Below, in pieces: positions 8,245-16,358 of a stretch of 64,000 nt of DNA. Both the position numbers and the translations under genes were made by a program. Each line of letters starts with the position of its first letter. The stretch's first letter is position 1. Under the pieces are notes generated by a model. That model was not told the DNA's origin and did not search any database. It worked only from the letters and a program-made list of their open reading frames with translations. Source of the stretch: DASYLJ01 sp964432595 (GTDB taxonomy: Bacteria; Desulfobacterota; Binatia; DP-6); contig CAYSOF010000003.1 in the NCBI GenBank assembly GCA_964432595.1, positions 248,001-312,000 of the forward strand, written 5' to 3'.

Positions 8245-10350
8245 TCAGGAGGCCCGCTCGACCTCGACGGGGATGCCGGTCATGTGCGCCTGGTTGCTCA
8301 GCGGGTCGTAGCTGCCGGGTCCCGTCGGCAGCAGCCGGTTGACGTTCGCGCCGGGCCGCGCCTGCGCGAGCCGCATGCCGGAGACGCCGGCGTGGCCCCA
8401 GCCGTGCGTGGCGGCGACGACGCCGGGCATCAGGTCGGGATCGCACTTGAGCGGCAGCTCGACCTCGCCGCTCGCCGACCGGACGCGCACCGGATCGCCG
8501 TCGGCGAGGCCGAGCCGTGCGGCGTCGTCGGGGTGCATGAAGAGCCAGTTCCGGCCGCGCTCGCCGCGATGGAGCGTCTCGACGTTGTGGAACCACGAGT
8601 TGTGCATGAACCGGTCGCGCTTCGTGATGAGCCGCAGCGACGACGTCGTCGTCGAGGCGAGCTCGCGCTCCATCGCGGCGAGCGCACCGGCGAGCAGCGG
8701 CGGGCAGCAGTCGACGCGGCCATCGGGGGTGGCGATCTGCTCGTCGTAGAAGCGGCCGGGTGCCAGCGGCGGCAGCAGGACGCCGCGCGGCTCGTCGCGG
8801 AGCCGGTCCAGCGACAGCCCGCCGCGGGCCAGCATGCGCTCGACGCGCGCGAACGGGTTCGGCTCGCCGGGCGCGTCGAACGGGCCGCGCAGGCCGAGCG
8901 CCTGCGCCAGGCGGCCGAAGATCCACCACTCCTCGCGCCGCTCGCCGAGGGGCGGCACGACGCGCTCGGTGAGCTGGACGTGCGGCCGATGCTGCAGGCC
9001 GAGGCCGGACCACGTGACGTCGGCGCGCTCGAACTGGTCGGTCGACGGCAGCAGGTAGTGCGCGTGCTCGCCCGTCGCGTTGCGGTAGAGGTCGACGCAG
9101 ACGAGCAGCTCGAGCCCGTCGAGCGCCTCCGCCATCCGCGCCTCGCCGCCGATCGACAGGACGGGATTGCCGGCGACCACGAACAGCGCGCGCGGCTGCT
9201 CGGAGCCCTCGGTCAGCAGGTCGTCGGCCAGGAGGTTGCCCGGCAGCGCGCCGCGCACGTGACGGACGCGGCCGAACCGCGTCTCGCCGAACGTCTTCGC
9301 CGGATCGACGGCGCCCGAGCGCGGCGCGGACGGGTAGTAGCCGACCGACTCGATGTTGCCGCCGCGCCGATCCAGGTTGCCGGTGCAGAACGACAGCATG
9401 TGGACGAGCCAGTAGGCGAGCGTGCCCTGCCGCCCCATGTTGACGCCCGTCGACATCGTCACGGACGCGCCGCGCGCCGCGCACCAGTCGCGCGCGATCG
9501 CCTCGACCGTCTCGACCGGGATGCCCGTCACCGGCGCGGTGCGCTCGGCGGGATAGCGCGCCAGGACCGCACGCAGCTCGTCGACGCGGCTGCCGTGGCG
9601 CGCGAGGACGTCGGCGTCGAAGCCGCCGCGACGGTCGATCGCGTGCAGCAGCGACGCGAGGAAGTAGACGTCGGTATCCGGGCGGATCATCACCAGCGAG
9701 CCGACGCCCGACTTGACCGACTCGATCCGGCGCGGGTTCACGAAGACGATCCGCGCGCCGCGCTGCTGCATGTCGCGCATGACGCCGATCGGGTCGGCGA
9801 TCGACACGAAGCTCATGTGCGACACGCCCGGATTCGAGCCGAGGACGAGGAGATAGTCGGTGTGATCGAAGTCGGGGATCGGGTGGATCGTGCTCGACCC
9901 GAACACCAGCTCGCTGCCCGCGAACTTGTTCGTGCAGTCCTGCGTCCCCGACGAATAGACCTGCCGCGTCCCGAGCCCCGCGATGAACGGCGTCAGGCCG
10001 ACGCCGATCAGCGCGTTGAAGGCCGTCGGGTTGCCGATGTACATCGCCGTCGCCCAATGGCCGCGCGCCGCGTGGATCGCGCGCAGCTTCGCCGCGATCT
10101 CCTGGATCGCCTGGTCCCAGCCGATCGGCTCGAAGCGTCCCGGGGCGACGCGCTTCATCGGCCGGGTCAGCCGATCGGGGTCGCGGTGGATGTCGAGCGT
10201 GGCGATGCCCTTGTTGCAGGCCCAGCCGCGAGAGATCGGATGGTCGGCGTCGGGCGTCAGCTTGACGATGCGCTCGCCGTCGACGTGCGCGAGGAGCCCG
10301 CACGCGGGCTCGCAGACGCGGCAGAAGGTCGGGACGGCGCGCGTCGACAT
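8245..10350 (-). CDS. Molybdopterin-dependent oxidoreductase, formate dehydrogenase/DMSO reductase superfamily
   Basis: The N-terminus binds a 4Fe-4S cluster with Cys10, Cys13, Cys17 and Cys45. It is followed by the RPMKRVAPGRFEPIGWDQA segment where bis-MGD enzymes enter the main fold. Cys139 in QDCTNK is a candidate molybdenum ligand, while GNPVLS, YLLPSTDQFER and a C-terminal molydopterin-binding domain (HNVETLHRG, PDDAARLGLADGDPVRVRS) complete the 701-residue layout. No Tat motif is seen, so a cytoplasmic location is likely. No electron-transfer subunit is adjacent. The operon with an acetate-type symporter and two envelope proteins is unusual; the true substrate is unknown. Confidence 0.85.
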   Translation of the reverse strand: MSTRAVPTFCRVCEPACGLLAHVDGERIVKLTPDADHPISRGWACNKGIATLDIHRDPDRLTRPMKRVAPGRFEPIGWDQAIQEIAAKLRAIHAARGHWATAMYIGNPTAFNALIGVGLTPFIAGLGTRQVYSSGTQDCTNKFAGSELVFGSSTIHPIPDFDHTDYLLVLGSNPGVSHMSFVSIADPIGVMRDMQQRGARIVFVNPRRIESVKSGVGSLVMIRPDTDVYFLASLLHAIDRRGGFDADVLARHGSRVDELRAVLARYPAERTAPVTGIPVETVEAIARDWCAARGASVTMSTGVNMGRQGTLAYWLVHMLSFCTGNLDRRGGNIESVGYYPSAPRSGAVDPAKTFGETRFGRVRHVRGALPGNLLADDLLTEGSEQPRALFVVAGNPVLSIGGEARMAEALDGLELLVCVDLYRNATGEHAHYLLPSTDQFERADVTWSGLGLQHRPHVQLTERVVPPLGERREEWWIFGRLAQALGLRGPFDAPGEPNPFARVERMLARGGLSLDRLRDEPRGVLLPPLAPGRFYDEQIATPDGRVDCCPPLLAGALAAMERELASTTTSSLRLITKRDRFMHNSWFHNVETLHRGERGRNWLFMHPDDAARLGLADGDPVRVRSASGEVELPLKCDPDLMPGVVAATHGWGHAGVSGMRLAQARPGANVNRLLPTGPGSYDPLSNQAHMTGIPVEVERAS

Positions 10351-10352
10351 GG

Positions 10353-11303
10353 CTAGGGCCCCTTCCGCTGGATCGTCACGGTGTCCTGCTGCTTCGTCGG
10401 ACCGGCCTTCACGACGCGCTGGTGCGTGAAGCGCTCGACCCAGCCGGACTCGACGTCGACGACGTACTCGGCGCGATCCTCGAGCACCATCCCCGCGAGC
10501 TGCTCCGGCGACGGCCCCGGCCGTCCCGTGCGGTCCGCGTATTCCTTGGCGCTCCGCTCCATGACCGCCTGCAGGACGTCCGGCTTCACCGTCTGCGTGT
10601 AGACGATGGTCGCGCGCCCGGCGGCGCGGTCGAGCGCCTTCAGCTCGAAGCGCGCCCGCGCCGGGATGGGCTCGCCGCCGAGCACGTTCGGCAGCGACCC
10701 GTCGAGCTCGAGCGCCTTCGACTCGGAGACCGTCACGCCGAGCGGCAGCAGGAACAGCTGCGCCTCGCCGCGGCCGACCAGGTCCTCGATCTTCTCGCGC
10801 GAGTCGATCATGGACGTGACCTGCGCGCCGATCGTGTCCGCGAGCTGCTGGTCCGCGGCCTGCGCGCGCACCTCGTCGACGAGCGCGTCGCGCATCTTGA
10901 ACGACGCCTGCTGCAGCTCCTTCCAGTTGCGCACGCCGGTGAGCTTCCCCTTGCCGTCCAGCTCGAGGAGCGCGCGCGCGTTCTTCAGCAGGTTGCCGAG
11001 CCGTTGCACCAGCGGATTGGCGTTCTGCTCGGGGTCGTCGAAGCGCGCCTCGCCGGCGGTCCACGCCAGCACGGAGCCCTTCGGACCGGCGCTCACGACG
11101 GCGACCTCGAGGTCGCTGCGCGCGACCATCGACTGCGATCCGCCCGGCCCGCCGGACGTGTCGCGCGACTTGACCTTCTCGTACTGCCGCTTCTCGCCCT
11201 TCGCCCAGCGCGGCCGCAGCTCGAGCATCTCGTCGGCGGCGACGGCACGGCCGGCGGCGACGAGCAGACCGATCGCGGCGGCGGCGAGGAGCGACGGTCG
11301 CAC
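10353..11303 (-). CDS. Secreted protein of unknown function
   Basis: The 316-residue product has a clear signal peptide (LLAAAAIGLLVAAGRAVAA, cleavage near residue 22) and a soluble alternating alpha/beta body with no cysteines. I do not recognise the family firmly; the style (KRQYEKVKSRD near the N-terminus, EDRAEYVVDVESGWVERFTH near the end) is like DUF6263-type periplasmic proteins. The GTG at 11303 is chosen because it begins the signal peptide. The next gene, for the oxidoreductase, begins 2 bp after its stop, so it is co-transcribed with it. Confidence 0.75.
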   Translation of the reverse strand: MRPSLLAAAAIGLLVAAGRAVAADEMLELRPRWAKGEKRQYEKVKSRDTSGGPGGSQSMVARSDLEVAVVSAGPKGSVLAWTAGEARFDDPEQNANPLVQRLGNLLKNARALLELDGKGKLTGVRNWKELQQASFKMRDALVDEVRAQAADQQLADTIGAQVTSMIDSREKIEDLVGRGEAQLFLLPLGVTVSESKALELDGSLPNVLGGEPIPARARFELKALDRAAGRATIVYTQTVKPDVLQAVMERSAKEYADRTGRPGPSPEQLAGMVLEDRAEYVVDVESGWVERFTHQRVVKAGPTKQQDTVTIQRKGP

Positions 11304-11316
11304 GAGCCGCCTCCGC

Positions 11317-12117
11317 CTAGCGACGTCCCAGCGAACGCACGAGAACCAGCACGAGCCAGAGCGCGACGAGCGCGCCCGCGGCCATCCAGAGGTACCGCGC
11401 GTTGCGGTCGAGGAAGGAGTCCGAGCCGACGATCTCCACCATGCCGCGCGCGACGACCGTCTGGTGAGCATCGGCATCGTCGTACTCCACCGCGACGAAC
11501 ACCGGGTACCGGCTGCCGGCGAGCGCCGCGCGGTTCGTGATCCCGATCTCCACCTGCTCCTCGCTCCAGGCCGGCAACGTCGCGTCCATGCTCTTCGTCT
11601 CGGCCTCGAGGCCGTCGGGGACCAGTACCTTGACCGTCGCCTTCTGCTCGGCGTCGGTCAGGTTCTTCAGCGTGACGGTGAGGTCGCCGGTGCCCGCGAT
11701 CTGCTCGGCCGCGACGCTCGGGACGGCGATCTTGGCCGGCGCGGGATTCCCGAGCGTCACGATCTGGGCCTGCAGCGCCTGGAACGGATACTGATTGCCG
11801 TCGGTGTAGTCGACGGCCAGCCGATACGGCCATCGGCCGGGCGTGAGATCCTTCGCCGGTAGGACCAGCTCCTCGGCGAACTCGCCCTTCGGCTCCAGCG
11901 ACGCCTTCCCCTGTCCCCGGACCTCGGCATCACGGAAACGCAGGACGGGCGTGACGGAGAGCGCCGCTTCGTCGCCGGTGTTGCTCATGCTCACCTTCAC
12001 CACCAGCGACCCGTCGCGCAGCTCGGCCGACTGCGTGATGTTCATGCTGATGGTACCTGCGAGCACCGGCAGCGCGGCGACGCAGGTGGTCACGAGGGCG
12101 AGCAGCATCTTCGTCAT
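11317..12117 (-). CDS. Membrane-anchored protein with CARDB/NEW3-type beta domains
   Basis: It has an N-terminal signal peptide (MLLALVTTCVAALPVLA) and two beta-sandwich-like modules. These hold the repeating pattern of CARDB/NEW3 adhesion-like domains (KVSMSNTGDEAALSVTPVL and TVTLKNLTDAEQKATVKVLV), followed by one C-terminal transmembrane helix ending in basic residues (LWLVLVLVRSLGRR). The body is therefore outside the cytoplasmic membrane. The ATG at 12117 is preferred over an in-frame TTG at 12126. It is the first gene of a minus-strand operon continuing into a secreted protein, a molybdopterin oxidoreductase, DUF485 and a symporter. Confidence 0.75.
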   Translation of the reverse strand: MTKMLLALVTTCVAALPVLAGTISMNITQSAELRDGSLVVKVSMSNTGDEAALSVTPVLRFRDAEVRGQGKASLEPKGEFAEELVLPAKDLTPGRWPYRLAVDYTDGNQYPFQALQAQIVTLGNPAPAKIAVPSVAAEQIAGTGDLTVTLKNLTDAEQKATVKVLVPDGLEAETKSMDATLPAWSEEQVEIGITNRAALAGSRYPVFVAVEYDDADAHQTVVARGMVEIVGSDSFLDRNARYLWMAAGALVALWLVLVLVRSLGRR

Positions 12118-12137
12118 CGGCGCCAACCTGGCATGGG

Positions 12138-12176
12138 TCGCCGCAAAACGAAAACCCCGCGATCGGGTAGCACCCG
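12138..12176 (-). other. Possible structured leader RNA
   Basis: Read on the minus strand, 20-60 nt before the start at 12117, there is a 5 bp hairpin (CGGGT-GCT-ACCCG, 12164-12176). It is followed by a TCGC...GCGA stem enclosing a G4/T4-rich loop (GGGGTTTTCGTTTT). The T-rich loop stands out from the surrounding GC-rich DNA. It could be a structured 5' leader or an attenuator-like element; no known riboswitch consensus was matched. Confidence 0.3.
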
Positions 12177-12369
12177 GTATGTCCGGCGTCGGCGTTTGTA
12201 CACGTTACCGCCCCGATCACGACCGAATTTACACGCGGCGACGGGCCCCACACGCGGGGCGGGGCTGCCGGCATGGCACGCGGCTGGCTACCGAAGGTTG
12301 CCTACGGGTGTCGGGGTATCGCTGACCAGCTCGCGGAGCCTCCGACACCACGAGACAGGGAGGAGACGT

Positions 12370-12546
12370 ATGGCGAGGACCAGAGACACCATGACCATCT
12401 CGTTGCCGCCGGCGATGCTGGCCAAGATCGAACGGGCGCGACGCGTCGAGGACCGGACGCGGTCCGAGCTCGTCCGGGAGGCGATCCGGGCGTACCTGGA
12501 GAAGCGAGGCAATCGCACGTCGAGCCGTCGGCGGGCGGGAGGGTGA
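12370..12546 (+). CDS. Ribbon-helix-helix (CopG-type) DNA-binding protein
   Basis: A 58-residue protein with the canonical RHH layout: beta strand TMTISLPP, helix MLAKIERARRVEDRTRS, and second helix ELVREAIRAYLEKR, then a basic tail. It is preceded by a good GGGAGGAG ribosome site 5-6 bp before ATG. RHH proteins of this size act as dimeric repressors, often as antitoxins, but no toxin gene follows; the next gene is a DUF1328 membrane peptide 4 bp downstream. A free-standing regulator is therefore more likely. Confidence 0.75.
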   Translation: MARTRDTMTISLPPAMLAKIERARRVEDRTRSELVREAIRAYLEKRGNRTSSRRRAGG

Positions 12547-12550
12547 TCCG

Positions 12551-12721
12551 ATGCTGCAATGGGCATTGATCTTCTTCGTGATCGCGGTCATCGCCGCGGT
12601 CCTCGGCGCCCGCGGCGTGGCGGGCCTGTCGGCGCAGATCGGCTACTTCCTGGTGGCGATCGCCGTCGTGTTTCTGCTGATCGCGCTCCTCACCGGACGC
12701 GCCCCCGGCCCGGTCCCATGA
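12551..12721 (+). CDS. DUF1328-type small membrane protein
   Basis: The 56-residue product MLQWALIFFVIAVIAAVLG... has two hydrophobic helices separated by the GARGVAGLSAQI loop, the signature of the DUF1328/YtjA family of small inner-membrane proteins. These are often linked to stress responses, with unknown biochemical role. The ATG is 4 bp after the RHH gene stop, so both are probably co-transcribed. Confidence 0.8.
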   Translation: MLQWALIFFVIAVIAAVLGARGVAGLSAQIGYFLVAIAVVFLLIALLTGRAPGPVP

Positions 12722-12748
12722 CGGGACGCATTCCCGTCTGATCCACGG

Positions 12749-12777
12749 TTGACAACCCGACGCGGCGCGGCTTACCA
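12749..12777 (+). promoter_or_regulatory. Putative promoter of the glycan operon
   Basis: TTGACA at 12749-12754, a 17 bp spacer and TTACCA at 12772-12777. The start codon at 12790 lies 41 nt from the first base of the -35, so the transcript would have a leader of only about 5 nt. No Shine-Dalgarno is seen before this ATG. Confidence 0.45.
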
Positions 12778-12789
12778 CCCAAGCCGCGC

Positions 12790-13596
12790 ATGTCCGCCGT
12801 CCCGCACGTGACCGGATCGGCTCTCCGGCGCATCGTTCTCGAACAGTCGAAGCGCGCCGGGGTCGGGCACATCGGTTCCGCCCTGTCCGTGGCCGATCTG
12901 GTCGCGGCGCTGTACGGCCGCATCCTCGACCTCCGCACCCCGGGCCATCCCGACCGCGACCGCTTCGTGCTGTCGAAGGGACACGCGGTCCTGGCGGTGT
13001 ATGCGGCCCTCGCCATCCGGGGGATCATCCCGCGGGAGCAGCTGGACACGTACTGCGCAGAAGGCAGCCTCCTCGGCGTCCACCCGGAGCACGTCCTCCC
13101 CGGGATCGACTTCTCGACGGGCTCGCTGGGCCACGGCCTGACCTTCGGGGTCGGCGCCGCGCTCGCGGCCCGCCTCCAGCGCTCGCCGCGGCGAACCTTC
13201 GTCCTCGTGAGCGACGCCGAGTGCAACGAGGGGTCGGTCTGGGAGGCGGTCATGGTGGCGGCGCATCACGCGCTCTCGAGCCTGATCGTCATGGTCGACG
13301 CCAACGGCCAGCAGGCGCTCGGCTACACCGACGACGTGCTCTCGCTGTCGCCGCTGGACGCGCGATGGCGCGCGTTCGGGTGGGACGCGCACGTGGTCGA
13401 CGGGCACGACGTCGACGCCATCGCGGCCACCGTCGCCGGGCTCGACACGCGCACCGGCCCGCCGCACGTGCTGATCGCGCGCACGGTGTTCGGCAAGGGC
13501 GTCTCGTACATGGAGCGGCAGATCAAGTGGCACTACAGCCCCATGAACGACGACGAGTTCCGGCAGGCGATCGCCGAGGTCGAGGCGTCGGACTAG
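12790..13596 (+). CDS. Transketolase, N-terminal (TPP-binding) subunit
   Basis: A 268-residue half-size transketolase. It shows GHIGSALSVADLVAALYG and SKGHAVLAVYAAL (substrate/TPP contacts) and the TPP-Mg motif in the form SDAECNEGSVWEA, where the usual GDG is SDA. It ends after FGKGVSYME, as expected for the N-terminal half. It pairs with the C-terminal subunit 4 bp downstream to form a split two-carbon (ketol) transferase. Its place at the head of a glycan operon, instead of beside pentose-phosphate genes, suggests a dedicated role in making an unusual sugar precursor; the substrate is not evident. Confidence 0.9.
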   Translation: MSAVPHVTGSALRRIVLEQSKRAGVGHIGSALSVADLVAALYGRILDLRTPGHPDRDRFVLSKGHAVLAVYAALAIRGIIPREQLDTYCAEGSLLGVHPEHVLPGIDFSTGSLGHGLTFGVGAALAARLQRSPRRTFVLVSDAECNEGSVWEAVMVAAHHALSSLIVMVDANGQQALGYTDDVLSLSPLDARWRAFGWDAHVVDGHDVDAIAATVAGLDTRTGPPHVLIARTVFGKGVSYMERQIKWHYSPMNDDEFRQAIAEVEASD

Positions 13597-13600
13597 CGAC

Positions 13601-14530
13601 ATGCGGGGGGCCTTCGTCCGTACCCTCACGGCCCTGGCGAGCTCCGACGAGCGCATCGTGCTGCTCACCGGCGACCTCGGTTACATGGCGCTCGAGCCGT
13701 TCAGCGACCGCTTCCCCGACCGCTTCTTCAACCTCGGCGTCGCCGAGCAGAACATGATCGGCACGGCGACGGGCCTCGCCGAGGCGGGCTTCCTCCCGTT
13801 CGCGTACTCGATCGCGACGTTCGCGGCCCTGCGGCCGTTCGAGTTCATCCGCAACGGGCCCGTGTGGCACCAGCTGCCGGTGCGCATCGTCGGCTGCGGC
13901 GGCGGCTTCGACTACGGGCCGCAGGGCACCAGCCATCACGCGCTCGAGGACCTCGGCGTGATGCGCACGCTGCCGGGCCTCACCGTCATCGCACCGGCCG
14001 ACCACCGGCAGATGGCGACCGCGCTCGACGCCAGCTGGAACGTCGCCGGGCCGGTCTACTACCGCATCGGCAAGGACGACCGCACCGAGGTCCCCGGACT
14101 CGACGGCCGCTTCCGCCTCGGACACGCCGAGACGGTGCGCGCCGGCGAGGACGTGCTGCTGCTCGCGTGCGGCAGCGTCGCCCCGGAAGCGACGCGCGCG
14201 GCGGACGCGCTCGCCGCAGGCGGCGTGCGTGCCGGCGTCGCGATCGTCGCCAGCGTGCAGCCGGCTCCCGAGGACGACCTCGCCGCGCTGCTGGCGCGCG
14301 TGCCGATCGTGCTCACCGTCGAGGCGCACGTCGTGTCGGGCGGGCTCGGCTCGCTCACCGCCGAGATCATCGCCGAGCGCGGGCTCGGCTGCCGGCTCGT
14401 GCGCTGCGGCGTCCGCACGCCGCCCGACGGCGTCTCCGGCAGCCAGGCGTGGATGCAAGCCGCCCACGGCCTCTCGGCACCCGCCCTCGCCGACGCGGCA
14501 CGCGCGGCGCTCGGGCGGCGCGCCGGATGA
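13601..14530 (+). CDS. Transketolase, C-terminal (pyrimidine-binding) subunit
   Basis: A 309-residue protein containing the pyrimidine-binding domain with the catalytic Glu in FFNLGVAEQNMIGTATGLA, then FAYSIATFAALRPFEFIRN and a C-terminal regulatory-type domain (VLLLACGSVAPEA). It is the partner of the preceding gene; together they equal one full transketolase. The ATG is 4 bp after the previous stop. The stop overlaps the next start as ATGA. Confidence 0.9.
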   Translation: MRGAFVRTLTALASSDERIVLLTGDLGYMALEPFSDRFPDRFFNLGVAEQNMIGTATGLAEAGFLPFAYSIATFAALRPFEFIRNGPVWHQLPVRIVGCGGGFDYGPQGTSHHALEDLGVMRTLPGLTVIAPADHRQMATALDASWNVAGPVYYRIGKDDRTEVPGLDGRFRLGHAETVRAGEDVLLLACGSVAPEATRAADALAAGGVRAGVAIVASVQPAPEDDLAALLARVPIVLTVEAHVVSGGLGSLTAEIIAERGLGCRLVRCGVRTPPDGVSGSQAWMQAAHGLSAPALADAARAALGRRAG

Positions 14531-15225
14531 GTCCGACGCCGAGTACGGCGCCGCTGACCTCGATCGTGCTGCCCGTCCACAATCAGGCGGAGCACATCGA
14601 GACGATCGTCGGGGAGTACGTGGCGGCGCTGGATCGCAGCGGCATCGCCTGGGAGATCGTCCTGGTCCCGAACGCCTGCCGTGACGGCTCCGACGCGATC
14701 TGCGAGCGCCTCACGCAGGCCAATCCGAGCATCCGCGTCGCGCCGAGCGAGCTCGGCGGCTGGGGACGTGCGGTGCGCACCGGCCTCGCCGCCGCCCGCG
14801 GCGACATTCTCTGCTACACGAATTCCGCGCGCACGACGCCCGAAGAGCTGGTGCTGCTCGTCCTCTACGGGCGCGCCTTCCCGGACGTCGTCGTGAAAGC
14901 GAACCGCAAGATCCGCGAGCACTGGTCGCGCCGGCTCGGCTCGCTGCTCTACAACCTCGAGTGCCGGGCGCTCTTCGACCTGTCATGCTGGGACGTCAAC
15001 GGCACGCCGAAGGTCTTCCCGCGCTCGTGCACGAAGCTGATCGGGCTCACGCGCAACGACGACCTCATCGACGCCGAGTTCAACCTGATCTGCCGGCGCG
15101 AGGGCTACCGGATGGTCGAGGTGCCGATCTTCTCGTCGCGGCGCCACGGCGGCCGCTCGACGACGAACTTCCGCTCGGCGTTTCGCATGTACCTGGGAGC
15201 CATCGAGCTGTGGCGCGCGGCGTGA
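14527..15225 (+). CDS. Glycosyltransferase family 2-like protein with degenerate Asp motifs
   Basis: The fold signature is GT2 (dolichol-phosphate-mannose synthase like): TSIVLPVHNQAEHIETIV at the start, GGWGRAVRTGLAAARGDILC in the middle and FLxxEFNLICRREGYRMVEVP-style ending. However the usual VDDGSxDGT is VPNACRDGSD, and the metal-binding DxD after GDI is replaced by TNS (CYTNSARTTPEE). The 232-residue product lacks membrane helices. It is overlapped ATGA/GTGA on both sides. It could act with a different metal strategy or as a non-catalytic binding protein in the glycan pathway. Confidence 0.75.
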   Translation: MSPTPSTAPLTSIVLPVHNQAEHIETIVGEYVAALDRSGIAWEIVLVPNACRDGSDAICERLTQANPSIRVAPSELGGWGRAVRTGLAAARGDILCYTNSARTTPEELVLLVLYGRAFPDVVVKANRKIREHWSRRLGSLLYNLECRALFDLSCWDVNGTPKVFPRSCTKLIGLTRNDDLIDAEFNLICRREGYRMVEVPIFSSRRHGGRSTTNFRSAFRMYLGAIELWRAA

Positions 15226-16358
15226 CGGCGGCGGCGCGGCACGACGCCGCGTGGCGCGATCCGGCGCAGGTCGCGGTTCAGTGGACCGGCGAGGGCGCCG
15301 TCCACCCGCGAACGTTCACGCAGCGCACACGCGGCGCGTTCTGGGACGTCCTCGCCGAGCATCGGCTGACGCTGCTGGTGACGCGTGAGTACGAGCATCT
15401 CCTGCTCGCCCTGCACGGCGGCGAGGTCACGTACCTCCCGGTGCCGCATCCGAACGGACTCGCCGTCGATCACGCGCGCGGCGTCGTGCACGTCGCCAGC
15501 ACGCGCAACCCGAACCAGATCATCGACCTCGCGCCGGCGACGGCGGCGACGGTGCCTGGACGCCCGCTCGTCCCCGTCCGCACGCGCCTTCTGCCCGGAA
15601 GCCTCTATCTGCACGACCTGGCGCTGATCGGCGGCAAGCTGCACGGGAACGCCGTCGGCCAGAACGCCGTCGTCCGCATCGCCCCGGACGGCGGCTACGA
15701 GCGCGTCTGGTGGCCGAAGTGCATCGAGGGGAAGCGCGGCCCCCGCTTCGACGCGAACTACCTGCAGCTGAACGCGATCGCCGCCGGCCCGACGCTGGCG
15801 ACGTCGTTCTTCACGGCGTCCGTCGACGCGCCCGGCGCGCGGCGGCCGGGCGACCGGGACTTCCAGGTCGACCGCCGCGGCGTGGTGTTCTCGGGGCGCA
15901 CCCGCGAGGCCGTCGTGCGCGGGCTCACGCGGCCGCATTCGGCGCGGCTCCACGACGGACGCCTCTGGGTCGACGACAGCGGGTACGGCGCCGTCGGCGT
16001 CTGCACCGACGGGCGCTTCGAGCCGGTGGCCACCCTGCCCGGCTGGACGCGCGGTCTCGCGTTCCACAGGCACCTGGCGTTCGTGTGCACGTCGCGCGTG
16101 CTGCCACGGTTCCACCACTACGCGCCCGGCCTCGACCCGGCGCGCTGCGTCTGCGGCGTCCACGTGCTCGACACGCGCGACGGCCGCGTGCTCGGCAGCC
16201 TGCTCTGGCCGGAGGGCAACCAGCTCTTCGCCGTCGAGCCGGTGCTCGAGCGATTCACGACCGGACTTCCCCTGGCCGCCCGCGGGCGGCGCGCGGCGGA
16301 GCGGACACAGGCCCTCTTCTCGGGCTTCGTGACGCGCGCCGGAAAGGATGCACGATGA
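15222..16358 (+). CDS. TIGR03032/DUF4915-type protein
   Basis: A 378-residue protein resembling the TIGR03032 family: EHRLTLLVTREYEHLLLAL near the start, VPHPNGLAVDHARGVVHVAS, LPGSLYLHDLALIGGKLHGN, NAVGQNAVV, GYERVWWPKCIE, LTRPHSARLHDGRLWVDDSG and LPGWTRGLAF. The short repeated blades suggest a beta-propeller. Family members are uncharacterised and occur with glycosyltransferases and TPR proteins. The GTG at 15222 overlaps the previous stop (GTGA), and the stop overlaps the next start (ATGA), implying coupled translation with the sulfotransferase-like gene. Confidence 0.75.
   Translation: MTAAARHDAAWRDPAQVAVQWTGEGAVHPRTFTQRTRGAFWDVLAEHRLTLLVTREYEHLLLALHGGEVTYLPVPHPNGLAVDHARGVVHVASTRNPNQIIDLAPATAATVPGRPLVPVRTRLLPGSLYLHDLALIGGKLHGNAVGQNAVVRIAPDGGYERVWWPKCIEGKRGPRFDANYLQLNAIAAGPTLATSFFTASVDAPGARRPGDRDFQVDRRGVVFSGRTREAVVRGLTRPHSARLHDGRLWVDDSGYGAVGVCTDGRFEPVATLPGWTRGLAFHRHLAFVCTSRVLPRFHHYAPGLDPARCVCGVHVLDTRDGRVLGSLLWPEGNQLFAVEPVLERFTTGLPLAARGRRAAERTQALFSGFVTRAGKDAR

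Noticed and set aside
12370..12721. Toxin-antitoxin module (RHH plus small membrane peptide)
   Set aside because: The second gene fits the DUF1328 family, which is not a known toxin, so a TA call lacks support.
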